A stretch of 64,000 nt of DNA from Caldicellulosiruptor diazotrophicus (GTDB lineage: Bacteria; Bacillota; Thermoanaerobacteria; Caldicellulosiruptorales; Caldicellulosiruptoraceae): assembly GCF_017347585.1 (NCBI RefSeq), contig NZ_AP024480.1:1262001-1326000 (forward strand), given 5' to 3'. The notes beneath the pieces were generated by a model. That model searched no databases. It was not told where the DNA came from and worked only from the letters and a program-made list of their open reading frames with translations. A program made the position numbers and the translations under genes. Positions 17,178 to 25,369 of this stretch are shown here, one piece after another (the first letter of the stretch is position 1; every line of letters starts with the position of its first letter).

Positions 17178-19553
17178 CTACTCCCGCAAACTTATATTGT
17201 AGCTTTTAAGCTCATCCAAGATTTTTTCTTGAAGCTGGTTAATATCACTATCTGAAAGTGTTTTTGTTTTTGACCTAAAAACCGCTTTATAGGCATAACT
17301 TTTAAAACCTGGCTTTATTTGTTGCCCTTTGTACACGTCAAACAGACGAAACTCTTCTAAAATGTCAGAGCTATATTTCTTGAAGATTTCTTCAATCACC
17401 CTGCTTTCTAAATCGTCTGGCACAACAAAGGCATAGTCTCTCTCAACAGCAGGATATTTTGGAAGCGGAACATACCGCTTTTCTTTCTTCTCTGCCTCAA
17501 GCAGCTCATCTATAAAAAGTTCTGCATATACAACTCTTGTGGGAATGTCAAATTTTTCTAATATATCCGGATGAACTTCTCCAATGTAGCCCACAAGAAA
17601 ACTCTCATCGGTATAAATCTTTGCTGAACGTGTAGGATGCAAATTTGGATTTTGATGTTGCGATGAAAACTTAACATCTTTTATTCTTAGCATGTCAAAA
17701 AGATTTTCAAGTACACCCTTTAAAGAATAAAAATCCTGAGACGAACTTCCTATTGCCAAAACAGGTTTTTCTTCCGGAAGTTTCTCGCCTGATTTCTTAA
17801 ATACTGTAGATAGCTCAAATATTTTCACATCTTTTATATTTCGCGATATATTGAGGTAAACTGTTTTTAATATGGAAGACAAAAGCTGCATTCGCATGAT
17901 AGAAAAATCTTCTCCGAGTGGATTTGAAATCTTGACAGCATCATCCAAGTTATACCCTTTTAAAACTTCATAAACCTTTGGTGATTCAAATGAATACGAA
18001 TAAATCTCATAATAACCACTGTTGGCAAGAAAATTTTTTACACTATTTACCATTCTTTGTTTTTGTGTAAGACCAGAAGATATAGCATTTCCCATGAAAA
18101 CCCGCGAAGGTAGTTTATCATACCCATATATTCTTATTACCTCTTCAGAAATATCGGCCATATCTTCAATATCAGTCCTAAAAGGGGGTACTATGAACAC
18201 ATTTTTTTCTTCATCATATTTTATTTCAAGTCTGTTAAGAATATTCACCACTTCGTCTTTTTCAATTCTAAGACCAAGAAGTTTTTCTATATATGAAAAA
18301 TCAGCTTTTATTTCTACCTGCTGCCATGGGCTAACATAAGTATCTACAATTCCTTGTACAACCTCGCCTGCTCCAATTTGTTCAATCAAAGCACACGCTC
18401 TTTGAATTGCAAGTTCTGCAAAATATGGACTCAAACCTTTTTCAAACCTGTTTGAAGCTTCTGTTCTAAGCCCCAAATATCGTGCTGTCCTTCTTACCAT
18501 TGCAGGATTAAAAGTTGCAGATTCTAAAAGTACTAAAGTTGTACTCTCATCAACTTCAGTATCTAATCCACCCATCACACCTGCAACAGCTATAGCCCTT
18601 TTTTCATCTGCAATAACAATGTCGGATGACCGCAAAATCCTTTCCACACCATCAAGAGTTATAATCTTTTCGCCATCACTTGCAAGTCTTACAAAAATAC
18701 TCCTGCCATAAATTTTGTTGAGGTCAAACGCGTGAAGAGGTTGACCCATCTCGAGCATTACATAATTTGTCACATCAACAATATTATTTATTGGTCTTAC
18801 ACCGCAAGCTATAAGTCTTCTTCTCAGCCACAGAGGCGACTCTTCAATCTTTACGTTTTTTACCACTCTCCCAATATACCTTCTACAAATCTTTTTGTTC
18901 TGAATTTCAATACTATCTATATAATTTTTTACCGGTTCATCTGCCTCTTTGAAACTTAAATTTGGAAATTTAAGGGGTTTATTTAAAATAGCAGCTATCT
19001 CTCTTGCAATACCCACAATACTTAAACAGTCGGGTCTATTTGAGGTTATTTCAAAATCAATTATCACATCATCTATTCCAAGTGCAGTCTTTATGTCATT
19101 TCCTATCATGCTGTCATCCATACCTTCAAGAATAAATATGCCATTCTCATCAGCATATGAAAACTCGCTACGGGTAAGCCCAAGCTCCTCCAACGAACAC
19201 AACATTCCTTCTGATACTATCCCCTTGAACTCAAGAACATCAATTGTTTTACCATTTGCCAAGACAGCACCTGGTTTTGCTACAGGGACATGTAAACCCT
19301 TTTTTACGTTTTTTGCTGCAGTTATTATTGTAAGTATTTTATCTTTTGTATCTACTTTGCAAACAAAAAGATTCTGGTTATGGGGGTGCAAAGAAATTTC
19401 CAAAACTTTACCTACTACTACATTTTTAATATTCTCAAGTCTCTTTTCATATCCCTCTACCTTTGTTCCGCTCATAGTAAGTTTATCAACAAGCTCATCA
19501 ACCGAACAATCTATATCAACATAACTTTTTAACCATTCCAACGAAACCTTCAA
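17178..19553 (-). CDS. pheT: Phenylalanyl-tRNA synthetase beta subunit
   Basis: The 791 residues match a standard bacterial PheT: an EMAP-type tRNA-binding domain (about residues 40-150), B3/B4 editing domain (ITSNRPDCLSIVGIAREIAA and GVRPINNIVDVTNYVM), B5 domain, inactive synthetase core and a C-terminal anticodon-binding FDX-ACB domain. The start is a TTG (19551-19553) following AAGGAGTGAAGAATA. It lies 27 bp downstream of pheS and forms the alpha2-beta2 enzyme with it. I see no T-box leader: pheS starts only 25 bp after mtaB. Confidence 0.97.
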   Translation of the reverse strand: MKVSLEWLKSYVDIDCSVDELVDKLTMSGTKVEGYEKRLENIKNVVVGKVLEISLHPHNQNLFVCKVDTKDKILTIITAAKNVKKGLHVPVAKPGAVLANGKTIDVLEFKGIVSEGMLCSLEELGLTRSEFSYADENGIFILEGMDDSMIGNDIKTALGIDDVIIDFEITSNRPDCLSIVGIAREIAAILNKPLKFPNLSFKEADEPVKNYIDSIEIQNKKICRRYIGRVVKNVKIEESPLWLRRRLIACGVRPINNIVDVTNYVMLEMGQPLHAFDLNKIYGRSIFVRLASDGEKIITLDGVERILRSSDIVIADEKRAIAVAGVMGGLDTEVDESTTLVLLESATFNPAMVRRTARYLGLRTEASNRFEKGLSPYFAELAIQRACALIEQIGAGEVVQGIVDTYVSPWQQVEIKADFSYIEKLLGLRIEKDEVVNILNRLEIKYDEEKNVFIVPPFRTDIEDMADISEEVIRIYGYDKLPSRVFMGNAISSGLTQKQRMVNSVKNFLANSGYYEIYSYSFESPKVYEVLKGYNLDDAVKISNPLGEDFSIMRMQLLSSILKTVYLNISRNIKDVKIFELSTVFKKSGEKLPEEKPVLAIGSSSQDFYSLKGVLENLFDMLRIKDVKFSSQHQNPNLHPTRSAKIYTDESFLVGYIGEVHPDILEKFDIPTRVVYAELFIDELLEAEKKEKRYVPLPKYPAVERDYAFVVPDDLESRVIEEIFKKYSSDILEEFRLFDVYKGQQIKPGFKSYAYKAVFRSKTKTLSDSDINQLQEKILDELKSYNISLRE

Positions 19554-19580
19554 TATTCTTCACTCCTTCTGTACAAAGTT

Positions 19581-20603
19581 TTATCTGAATTGTTTCAAAA
19601 ATCTTAAATCATTTTCGTAAAAGAGTCTGATATCTTCAATCTCATATCTCAAAAGCGCTATTCTCTCAACACCCATACCAAATGCAAAACCAGTGTATAT
19701 ATCGGGATCAATTCCACAGTTCAAAAGAACTTTTCTGTGAACCATTCCTGCGCCAAGTATTTCTATCCAACCTTCACCCTTACACGTTCTGCATCCTTTC
19801 CCACCACAGAAGATACACGAAATATCAACCTCGGCCGAGGGTTCAGTAAACGGGAAATGATGCGGTCTGAACCTGACCTTGGTCTGTTCACCAAAAAATC
19901 TTTTTGCAAACACTTCAAGGGTTCCTTTTAAATCAGCCATTGTAACCCCTTTGTCAACAAACAGTCCTTCTATTTGGTGAAAAATTGGAGAGTGTGTACT
20001 ATCCACCTCATCCGACCTATATACCCTTCCAGGAGAAATTATTTTAATTGGAGGTTTTTTACTTTTCATTACCCTGATTTGAACAGGGGATGTATGTGTT
20101 CTTAAAAGCACGTCGTCATATATATAAAAAGTATCTTGAGTATCTCTTGCAGGATGATCAGCGGAAATATTCAATGCCTCAAAGTTATAATAATCAAGCT
20201 CTACTTCCGGCCCCTCTGCAATTTCATATCCCATATTCAAAAAGATTTCTGCTATTTCATTTTGAACCTGAGAAAGAATATGAATAGACCCAATTTCTAC
20301 TCTTTTGCCAGGTATAGTAACATCAATGCGTTCATTTTGTATCCTCTTTTGCTTCTCTTCCTCTAAAAACTTTTTTCGCATGACAGCAATACTTTCTTCA
20401 AGGTACTCTCTTAGACTATTTAATTCTTTTCCCATTTGAGCACGAATTTCTGGTTCAAACTTTGATAGCTCTTTCAGTTTACTTTTCAAAATGCCTTTTT
20501 TACCCAAATACTTGACCTGAAAATCTTCAAGTTCTTGCAAATTCTTGATTTTTGACAATTCTTCCACACATTGGCTTTTTAAATTTGCTATATCAGTGTT
20601 CAA
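19581..20603 (-). CDS. pheS: Phenylalanyl-tRNA synthetase alpha subunit
   Basis: The 340 residues comprise an N-terminal coiled-coil arm and the class II catalytic core. Motif 2 is near HTSPVQIRVM/GRVYRSDEVDSTHSPIFHQIEGL, and motif 3 is FAFGMGVERIALLRYEIEDIR. It attaches phenylalanine to tRNA-Phe with PheT. The start is a TTG preceded by a GGTGGTG stretch. It sits between mtaB and pheT in what looks like one transcript with pcrA and yuiD. Confidence 0.97.
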   Translation of the reverse strand: MNTDIANLKSQCVEELSKIKNLQELEDFQVKYLGKKGILKSKLKELSKFEPEIRAQMGKELNSLREYLEESIAVMRKKFLEEEKQKRIQNERIDVTIPGKRVEIGSIHILSQVQNEIAEIFLNMGYEIAEGPEVELDYYNFEALNISADHPARDTQDTFYIYDDVLLRTHTSPVQIRVMKSKKPPIKIISPGRVYRSDEVDSTHSPIFHQIEGLFVDKGVTMADLKGTLEVFAKRFFGEQTKVRFRPHHFPFTEPSAEVDISCIFCGGKGCRTCKGEGWIEILGAGMVHRKVLLNCGIDPDIYTGFAFGMGVERIALLRYEIEDIRLFYENDLRFLKQFR

Positions 20604-20628
20604 TATTACACACCACCTTTTTGTATTT

Positions 20629-21933
20629 TTATTGGATTATTTCTCCTTTAACATATTGTTCAAATGCTTGTATAATCTTAACTTTGTAAATTTCACCAGG
20701 TATTATCGTATGGGTTTTTCTTACTAACGTACGGATATAATTTCCCGAATATCCTTCGTAATATCCGTCGAAATCAGAATCCCGTTCAATCAAAACTTCT
20801 AACGTCTTCCCAACAAACTTACTATGAAATTGATATGAAAGTCTCTCTGCTACTTCTTTCATTATCTTGCTTCGTCTTTCTTTCTCTTTGTTATCTACAT
20901 GGTTGGGCATCTCAAAAGCTTTGGTACCCTTCTTTGGCGAAAATCTGAACACGTGAATTCGTGAAAAACCTATCTTCTGAACAAACTCTAAAGTAGCATT
21001 AAAATCTTCTTCTGTTTCTCCTGGAAAACCCACTATAATATCAGTGGTAAATGCTACATCCTCCCATTCTTCTCTTATTCTATCTACTATACCTTGGTAC
21101 TGTGCTGTAGTGTAATGTCTGTTCATAAGTTTCAATATTTTATCACTGCCACTTTGAAGCGAAAGATGTAAATGATGGCACAGCTTGTCAAAACTAAGCA
21201 ACCTCTCTATAAATTCATCATTCATTATAACCGGTTCTAAAGAACTCAGTCTAATTCTTTTAACACCTTCAATTTTATTTACCCTATCAATAACATCTAT
21301 AAGGGTAACATTTCCATTTAAATCTTTCCCATAAGATGAGATGTTAATTCCTGTTATAACAAATTCCTTGTAACCCCTCTTAACAAGCCTTATAACCTCT
21401 TCTTCTATACTTTTTAAACTTCTACTTCTAACAGCTCCCCTTGCATATGGGATTATACAATAAGAACAAAACTGTTCACAGCCTTCTTCTATCTTTATAA
21501 AAGCTCGACTGCGTTCATTAAATTCTGATATCTTAAGCTCTTCAAAGGCTTCCCTTTTATATCCTTCATCTATTGCTACAATTTTCTTTTTGTTCTCTAA
21601 ATATTCTTTAATGTAATCAACAATTTTTTGTCTATCTTTAGTCCCAATTATAATATCTATATCTTTTATCTTCTCAACTTCATGGGGATACACTTGAGGA
21701 TAGCATCCCATTACAACCACGATACTTTGAGGAGAAAGCTTTCTAGCCTTTTTTATTACCTGTCGTGATTTTCTATCACTTGCGTTGGTAACTGTACATG
21801 TATTTATCACGTACACGTCTGCCTTGCTTTCAAAGTCGACAATCTCAAACCCGATTTTTTTAAAAAGTTCAGCTACTGCTTGAGTTTCATATTGGTTGAC
21901 CTTACATCCAAGTGTATAAAAAGCAACCTTCAA
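20629..21933 (-). CDS. mtaB: tRNA t6A37 methylthiotransferase MtaB
   Basis: The 434 residues have the MiaB-family layout: an N-terminal UPF0004 Fe-S domain (TLGCKVNQYETQAV, then CTVTNASDRKSRQ and MGCYPQ), the radical-SAM motif CEQFCSYCIIPYARG, and a C-terminal TRAM domain. The GCKVNQYETQAV form is typical of MtaB, which makes ms2t6A at position 37 of tRNAs. The start is a TTG 11 bases after GGAGGTG. It heads the mtaB-pheST-pcrA-yuiD run. Confidence 0.93.
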   Translation of the reverse strand: MKVAFYTLGCKVNQYETQAVAELFKKIGFEIVDFESKADVYVINTCTVTNASDRKSRQVIKKARKLSPQSIVVVMGCYPQVYPHEVEKIKDIDIIIGTKDRQKIVDYIKEYLENKKKIVAIDEGYKREAFEELKISEFNERSRAFIKIEEGCEQFCSYCIIPYARGAVRSRSLKSIEEEVIRLVKRGYKEFVITGINISSYGKDLNGNVTLIDVIDRVNKIEGVKRIRLSSLEPVIMNDEFIERLLSFDKLCHHLHLSLQSGSDKILKLMNRHYTTAQYQGIVDRIREEWEDVAFTTDIIVGFPGETEEDFNATLEFVQKIGFSRIHVFRFSPKKGTKAFEMPNHVDNKEKERRSKIMKEVAERLSYQFHSKFVGKTLEVLIERDSDFDGYYEGYSGNYIRTLVRKTHTIIPGEIYKVKIIQAFEQYVKGEIIQ

Positions 21934-21964
21934 TTTGACTTGTTCACCTCCACATTTAAGTTAT

Positions 21965-21993
21965 ATTATAATATTTAGTTGCCAATTAGTGAA
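21965..21993 (-). promoter_or_regulatory. Candidate promoter of mtaB-pheST
   Basis: On the minus strand TTCACT (21988-21993) and TATAAT (21965-21970) are 17 bp apart, about 32 bases upstream of the mtaB start. The -10 is perfect and the -35 is weak (4 of 6). It is the only promoter-like site before this gene run. Confidence 0.5.
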
Positions 21994-22064
21994 GAGCTAA
22001 AAAATATATCTTTGATTGTTATTTTTCTATGAAAAAAGGGTATAGAAAATGTGTAAGGAGTTAA

Positions 22065-22094
22065 TTGATTTAAAGCTCATAAACATGATATGAT
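22065..22094 (+). promoter_or_regulatory. Candidate promoter of the HPr-like gene
   Basis: TTGATT (22065-22070) and TATGAT (22089-22094) are separated by 18 bp, about 40 bases upstream of the ATG at 22137. A strong ribosome site (GGGAGG) follows downstream. Promoter assigned by inspection. Confidence 0.55.
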
Positions 22095-22136
22095 AAATAA
22101 TGAGTATTATTTTTGTTGTGAAGGGAGGAATTTAAA

Positions 22137-22367
22137 ATGAAAACAGTAACAGTAAAGCTAAACACAATTGACGCTGTCAAGAACTTTGTCAACATTGTTA
22201 GTAAGTACCCGTTTGATATTGACCTTACATCAGGAAGATATGTTGTTGATGCAAAGTCCATTATGGGTATATTTAGTTTGGATCTAAGCAAACCTATTAA
22301 AGTTGAAATTCACTCAGACAATTGCGATGAATTAATCAAAGAACTTGAACCGTTTATAGAAAAATAA
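22137..22367 (+). CDS. HPr-like domain protein lacking the active-site histidine
   Basis: The 76 residues have the length and pattern of the phosphotransferase protein HPr. The regulatory serine motif is kept (DAKSIMGIFSLDL, with S41 corresponding to Ser46), but the GLHARP active-site segment is replaced by NTIDAVKNF, with no histidine there. It therefore cannot carry phosphate from enzyme I in the usual way. A Crh-like role (serine-phosphorylated co-regulator of carbon catabolite control) or another structural role is possible. It is a single gene on the plus strand with its own promoter and a shared terminator. Confidence 0.85.
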   Translation: MKTVTVKLNTIDAVKNFVNIVSKYPFDIDLTSGRYVVDAKSIMGIFSLDLSKPIKVEIHSDNCDELIKELEPFIEK

Positions 22368-22370
22368 GAA

Positions 22371-22415
22371 AAATAAATTTAGCGTGGATGAAAAATCCAC
22401 GCTAAATTTATTTTT
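22371..22415. terminator. Bidirectional terminator between the HPr-like gene and dacF
   Basis: A perfect 18-bp inverted repeat (22371-22388 with 22396-22413; core AGCGTGGA/TCCACGCT) with a 7-base loop is flanked by T-runs on both strands. It serves the plus-strand HPr-like gene and the convergent minus-strand carboxypeptidase, whose stop codon lies inside the right arm. Confidence 0.9.
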
Positions 22416-23532
22416 GTCTCCTCCTATTTTCAAACAATTTTTCTTTTATTCTATCCCATAAAGATTTTCTTGGACATTCTTGTAATGCAAGAAGGGGAAG
22501 GCTCTGTTTTTCATTTTTAAGATACACATTCAACCGACCAACTACCTTGTTTTTTTCGACAGGAGCTTCCGTTGCTTGCAAAAGCATATCTATTTTCGGA
22601 AAACAGCTTGATTCAATCACCCAATAACATTCATGTGTCGTTCCAACTTTTACCCAATCACTTTTTCCATTTTTAACTTTAACATAACCCATTTCGCCAG
22701 GTAGTAGTTTTATCACTTTAAAGTTATTATAACAATAGTCGAGAATCTTTTGTGTATCATTCCACATATCCGAAGCATTTAAAACCACACATATAACTCT
22801 AAAATCATCTCTGTAAACAGAAGTTACAAGACACCTACCTGCCTTTTTTGTAAATCCAGTTTTTACACCATCAGCCCCAGGATATAATCGTAACATCTTA
22901 TTTTTATTTCTGAGAATTCTGTTGTAAGGTCTTGTAGTCCACGGTACTTCTTTTTCTTTGGTTTTTACTATCTGCCTAAACACTGGATTTCTCATAGCAT
23001 ATGCTGTAAGTTTCGCAAGATCGTGAGCTGTTGTATAGTGTTGACCTTGTTCCAAACCATGTGGAGATGAAAAAACAGTATTTGAAAGTCCAAGTTCTTT
23101 TGCTTTCTTGTTCATAAGATTAACAAATTTTTTTACATCACCAGCTGTTGCTATCGCCAAAGCAACAGCAGCATCGTTTCCAGAAGAAAGCATAAGCCCA
23201 TATAAAAGGTCTATTATTTTCAATTTTTCTCCTTTTTCGAGGTACATAGATGACCCTGGAACTCCCACAGCCTGTGGCGGAATTTCAATTTCTTTATTTA
23301 CATCGCAGTTTTCTAACACCAGGATTGCTGTCATTATTTTTGTTGTGCTTGCCATCGGAAGTTTTAAATCCTTATTTTTTTCAAAGAGAATTTTCCCTGT
23401 TACCCATTCAATAGCTATTGCAGATTTAGAGCTCAGTTGTGGCAAATTCTTTTTCTCATTTGCATAGCATATGTTACCGAATGTTGTAATCATTATTAAT
23501 GTAAATATAAGGACAAATGCCCTTGATTTCAT
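22408..23532 (-). CDS. dacF: D-alanyl-D-alanine carboxypeptidase (PBP5 family)
   Basis: A serine-type low-molecular-weight penicillin-binding protein with a signal peptide at its start (RAFVLIFTLIMITTFGNICYA). The catalytic motifs are SxxK in MASTTKIMTAILVLE, SxN in LSSGNDAAVALA and KTG in GVKTGFTKKAGR. A C-terminal beta domain and a basic amphipathic tail for membrane attachment follow. It trims the terminal D-Ala of peptidoglycan pentapeptides. I choose the ATG at 23532, behind GGGGGTG, over the in-frame ATG at 23553. A second enzyme of this family is at 44590-45945. The symbol is a family-level guess. Confidence 0.92.
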   Translation of the reverse strand: MKSRAFVLIFTLIMITTFGNICYANEKKNLPQLSSKSAIAIEWVTGKILFEKNKDLKLPMASTTKIMTAILVLENCDVNKEIEIPPQAVGVPGSSMYLEKGEKLKIIDLLYGLMLSSGNDAAVALAIATAGDVKKFVNLMNKKAKELGLSNTVFSSPHGLEQGQHYTTAHDLAKLTAYAMRNPVFRQIVKTKEKEVPWTTRPYNRILRNKNKMLRLYPGADGVKTGFTKKAGRCLVTSVYRDDFRVICVVLNASDMWNDTQKILDYCYNNFKVIKLLPGEMGYVKVKNGKSDWVKVGTTHECYWVIESSCFPKIDMLLQATEAPVEKNKVVGRLNVYLKNEKQSLPLLALQECPRKSLWDRIKEKLFENRRRQK

Positions 23533-23591
23533 TATAAAAAAACACCCCCACATCTACTCAGTATACCCATGGATGTGAGGGAATATGTATT

Positions 23592-24743
23592 TTACCCTTT
23601 ATTATAAATTCTTTTGAAAGTCTCTAACATAGTCTTAGCAGAATCTCCTCCTAACCTTTCTATTAAAGCATTTGCCAAAACATACGCAATTGCCGCCCTC
23701 ATAACAATACTTCCCGCAGGCACAGCACATATGTCAGACCTTTCCACTGCTGCCTCAGCAGGTTGAAATGTTCTTATATCTACACTTTTGAGGGGTTTAT
23801 ATAAAGTTGGAATTGGTTTAAAAGCAGCACGAACCACAATATCCATACCGTTTGAAATTCCGCCCTCTATACCACCTGCATTGTTCGTCTTTCGATAAAA
23901 ACCTATCTTTTCATCATAATAAATTTCATCATGAACTTCAGAACCAAACCGCCTGGCTGATTCGAAACCCATGCCAATTTCAACACCTTTTACAGACTGA
24001 ATACTCATCACAGAATATGCAATCTGTGCGTCAAGCTTTCTGTCCCAGTGAACATGACTGCCAAGACCATAGGGAACATTTTTGCAAATTACTTCAGCAA
24101 TACCACCTACGCTGTCACCCATTTGTTTTGCTATCTCAATCTCTTGTTTCATCTTCATTTCAGCTTCCTTGTCAATACAAAACAGATCAGAAGAAGATAA
24201 AGCCTGTTCAAAAAGTTCTGTGTCATCAAATGAATACGATTTTGTAAGCCGTACTCTCCCAATCTCAATAACGTGGTTATAAAGTTTTATACCGAACATT
24301 TTCAAAAGTTCTTCACAAACAGCTCCAACTGCTACCCTTATAGCGGTTTCTCTTGCACTGGCTCTTTCCAATACATTTCTTGCATCATCAAATTCATACT
24401 TTAAACAGCCAGCCAAATCTGCATGACCAGGCCGTGGAACTGTAACTTTTTTGGTATCCATATCACATTGCATTGAATCCATAAAATTCTTCCAATTTTC
24501 GTAATCATTATTTTCAATTACCAATGTAATAGGAGATCCTGTGGTAAAAGAGTTCCTCACCCCTGATAAAATTTTTACTCTGTCTTTTTCTATCTCCATT
24601 CGTTTTCCTCTACCATAACCTCTTTGGCGTAGTTGTAAAAGACGGTTTATATTTTCTATGCCTATTTTTACATGTGCGGGAAATCCTTCTATTATGGCTA
24701 TTAAAGCTCTTCCGTGGGTTTCACCAGCGTCTAAGAATCTCAT
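23592..24743 (-). CDS. aroC: Chorismate synthase
   Basis: The 383 residues carry the signature regions of chorismate synthase: the N-terminal GETHGRALIAIIEGFPAHV, the RQRGYGRGKRM segment, PRPGHADLAGCLKY, the ASARETAIRVA region, and GGIEGGISNGMDI near the C-terminal third. It converts EPSP to chorismate with reduced FMN as the last shared step of aromatic amino-acid synthesis. No other shikimate gene is adjacent. Divergent from the plus-strand gene at 24845 across a 101-bp gap. Confidence 0.97.
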   Translation of the reverse strand: MRFLDAGETHGRALIAIIEGFPAHVKIGIENINRLLQLRQRGYGRGKRMEIEKDRVKILSGVRNSFTTGSPITLVIENNDYENWKNFMDSMQCDMDTKKVTVPRPGHADLAGCLKYEFDDARNVLERASARETAIRVAVGAVCEELLKMFGIKLYNHVIEIGRVRLTKSYSFDDTELFEQALSSSDLFCIDKEAEMKMKQEIEIAKQMGDSVGGIAEVICKNVPYGLGSHVHWDRKLDAQIAYSVMSIQSVKGVEIGMGFESARRFGSEVHDEIYYDEKIGFYRKTNNAGGIEGGISNGMDIVVRAAFKPIPTLYKPLKSVDIRTFQPAEAAVERSDICAVPAGSIVMRAAIAYVLANALIERLGGDSAKTMLETFKRIYNKG

Positions 24744-24844
24744 TATTTCACCTCAGTTTTTTATTTTTTGTATCAAATAAACTATTCCTCTCAAATATAA
24801 TGGTAATATACTAAACTATTATTATTTCTGGGTAGAAAGTAAAT

Positions 24845-25360
24845 ATGAAAAGAAGACTTGTTCGCATACTCTTTACATTATTGACAGTTTATATAATCTT
24901 GAGCATATTTATTATTAAAAATACGGATAAATACGTATACATTTATCATGAACCTTCAAATTTATCCAACCGTTATGGAAAATCAGAATACTCAATAATT
25001 ATTCAGAATATAAAAGTAAGCCTTGAAAAAGCAACAAAAGAAAAATTTTATATCACATACTCACAAGTTACCGGAAATCAGAGTTATTTTGGCTTAACTC
25101 TTATTTTAGAGAACTTAGAGAAAAAAAAGATTAATAAAGCTGCATTCGAATACATTTACATTGAAGACGCAAACACAAAACAAAAATTTTATCCAATTCC
25201 TTATTTTGAAATAGAGAATTTTCCTCAAGACCAACCTATATGGTATAAAGCAAAATTTTATGCTAAATTTCATCTATTACCACATAATATTTCTGAAATA
25301 AATATCTATTTTAAATTTGAAGGTAAGCTATTTATTCTTAAAAATGTCGATATAAGATAA
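24845..25360 (+). CDS. Membrane-anchored protein of unknown function
   Basis: I do not recognise this 171-residue protein. It begins with a basic stretch and one hydrophobic segment (about residues 6-25), so it is probably anchored with the rest outside the membrane, or is a signal-peptide protein. The remainder is rich in beta-type alternation, Tyr, Phe, Ile and Lys, with no cysteine, and resembles single-domain DUF4352-like exported proteins only in general character. It is the only plus-strand gene in its neighbourhood, with GGGTAGAAAG as a weak ribosome site. It ends 9 bp from the convergent nuclease gene. Confidence 0.72.
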   Translation: MKRRLVRILFTLLTVYIILSIFIIKNTDKYVYIYHEPSNLSNRYGKSEYSIIIQNIKVSLEKATKEKFYITYSQVTGNQSYFGLTLILENLEKKKINKAAFEYIYIEDANTKQKFYPIPYFEIENFPQDQPIWYKAKFYAKFHLLPHNISEINIYFKFEGKLFILKNVDIR

Positions 25361-25369
25361 ACATTCTTT

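Noticed and set aside
20604-20628. T-box or attenuator leader for pheST
   Set aside because: Only 25 bp separate mtaB and pheS, with no room for a leader RNA; likewise only 46 bp lie before leuS.
22070-22291. 73-codon minus-strand frame opposite the HPr-like gene
   Set aside because: The plus-strand frame has promoter, ribosome site and family match; this one is its shadow.
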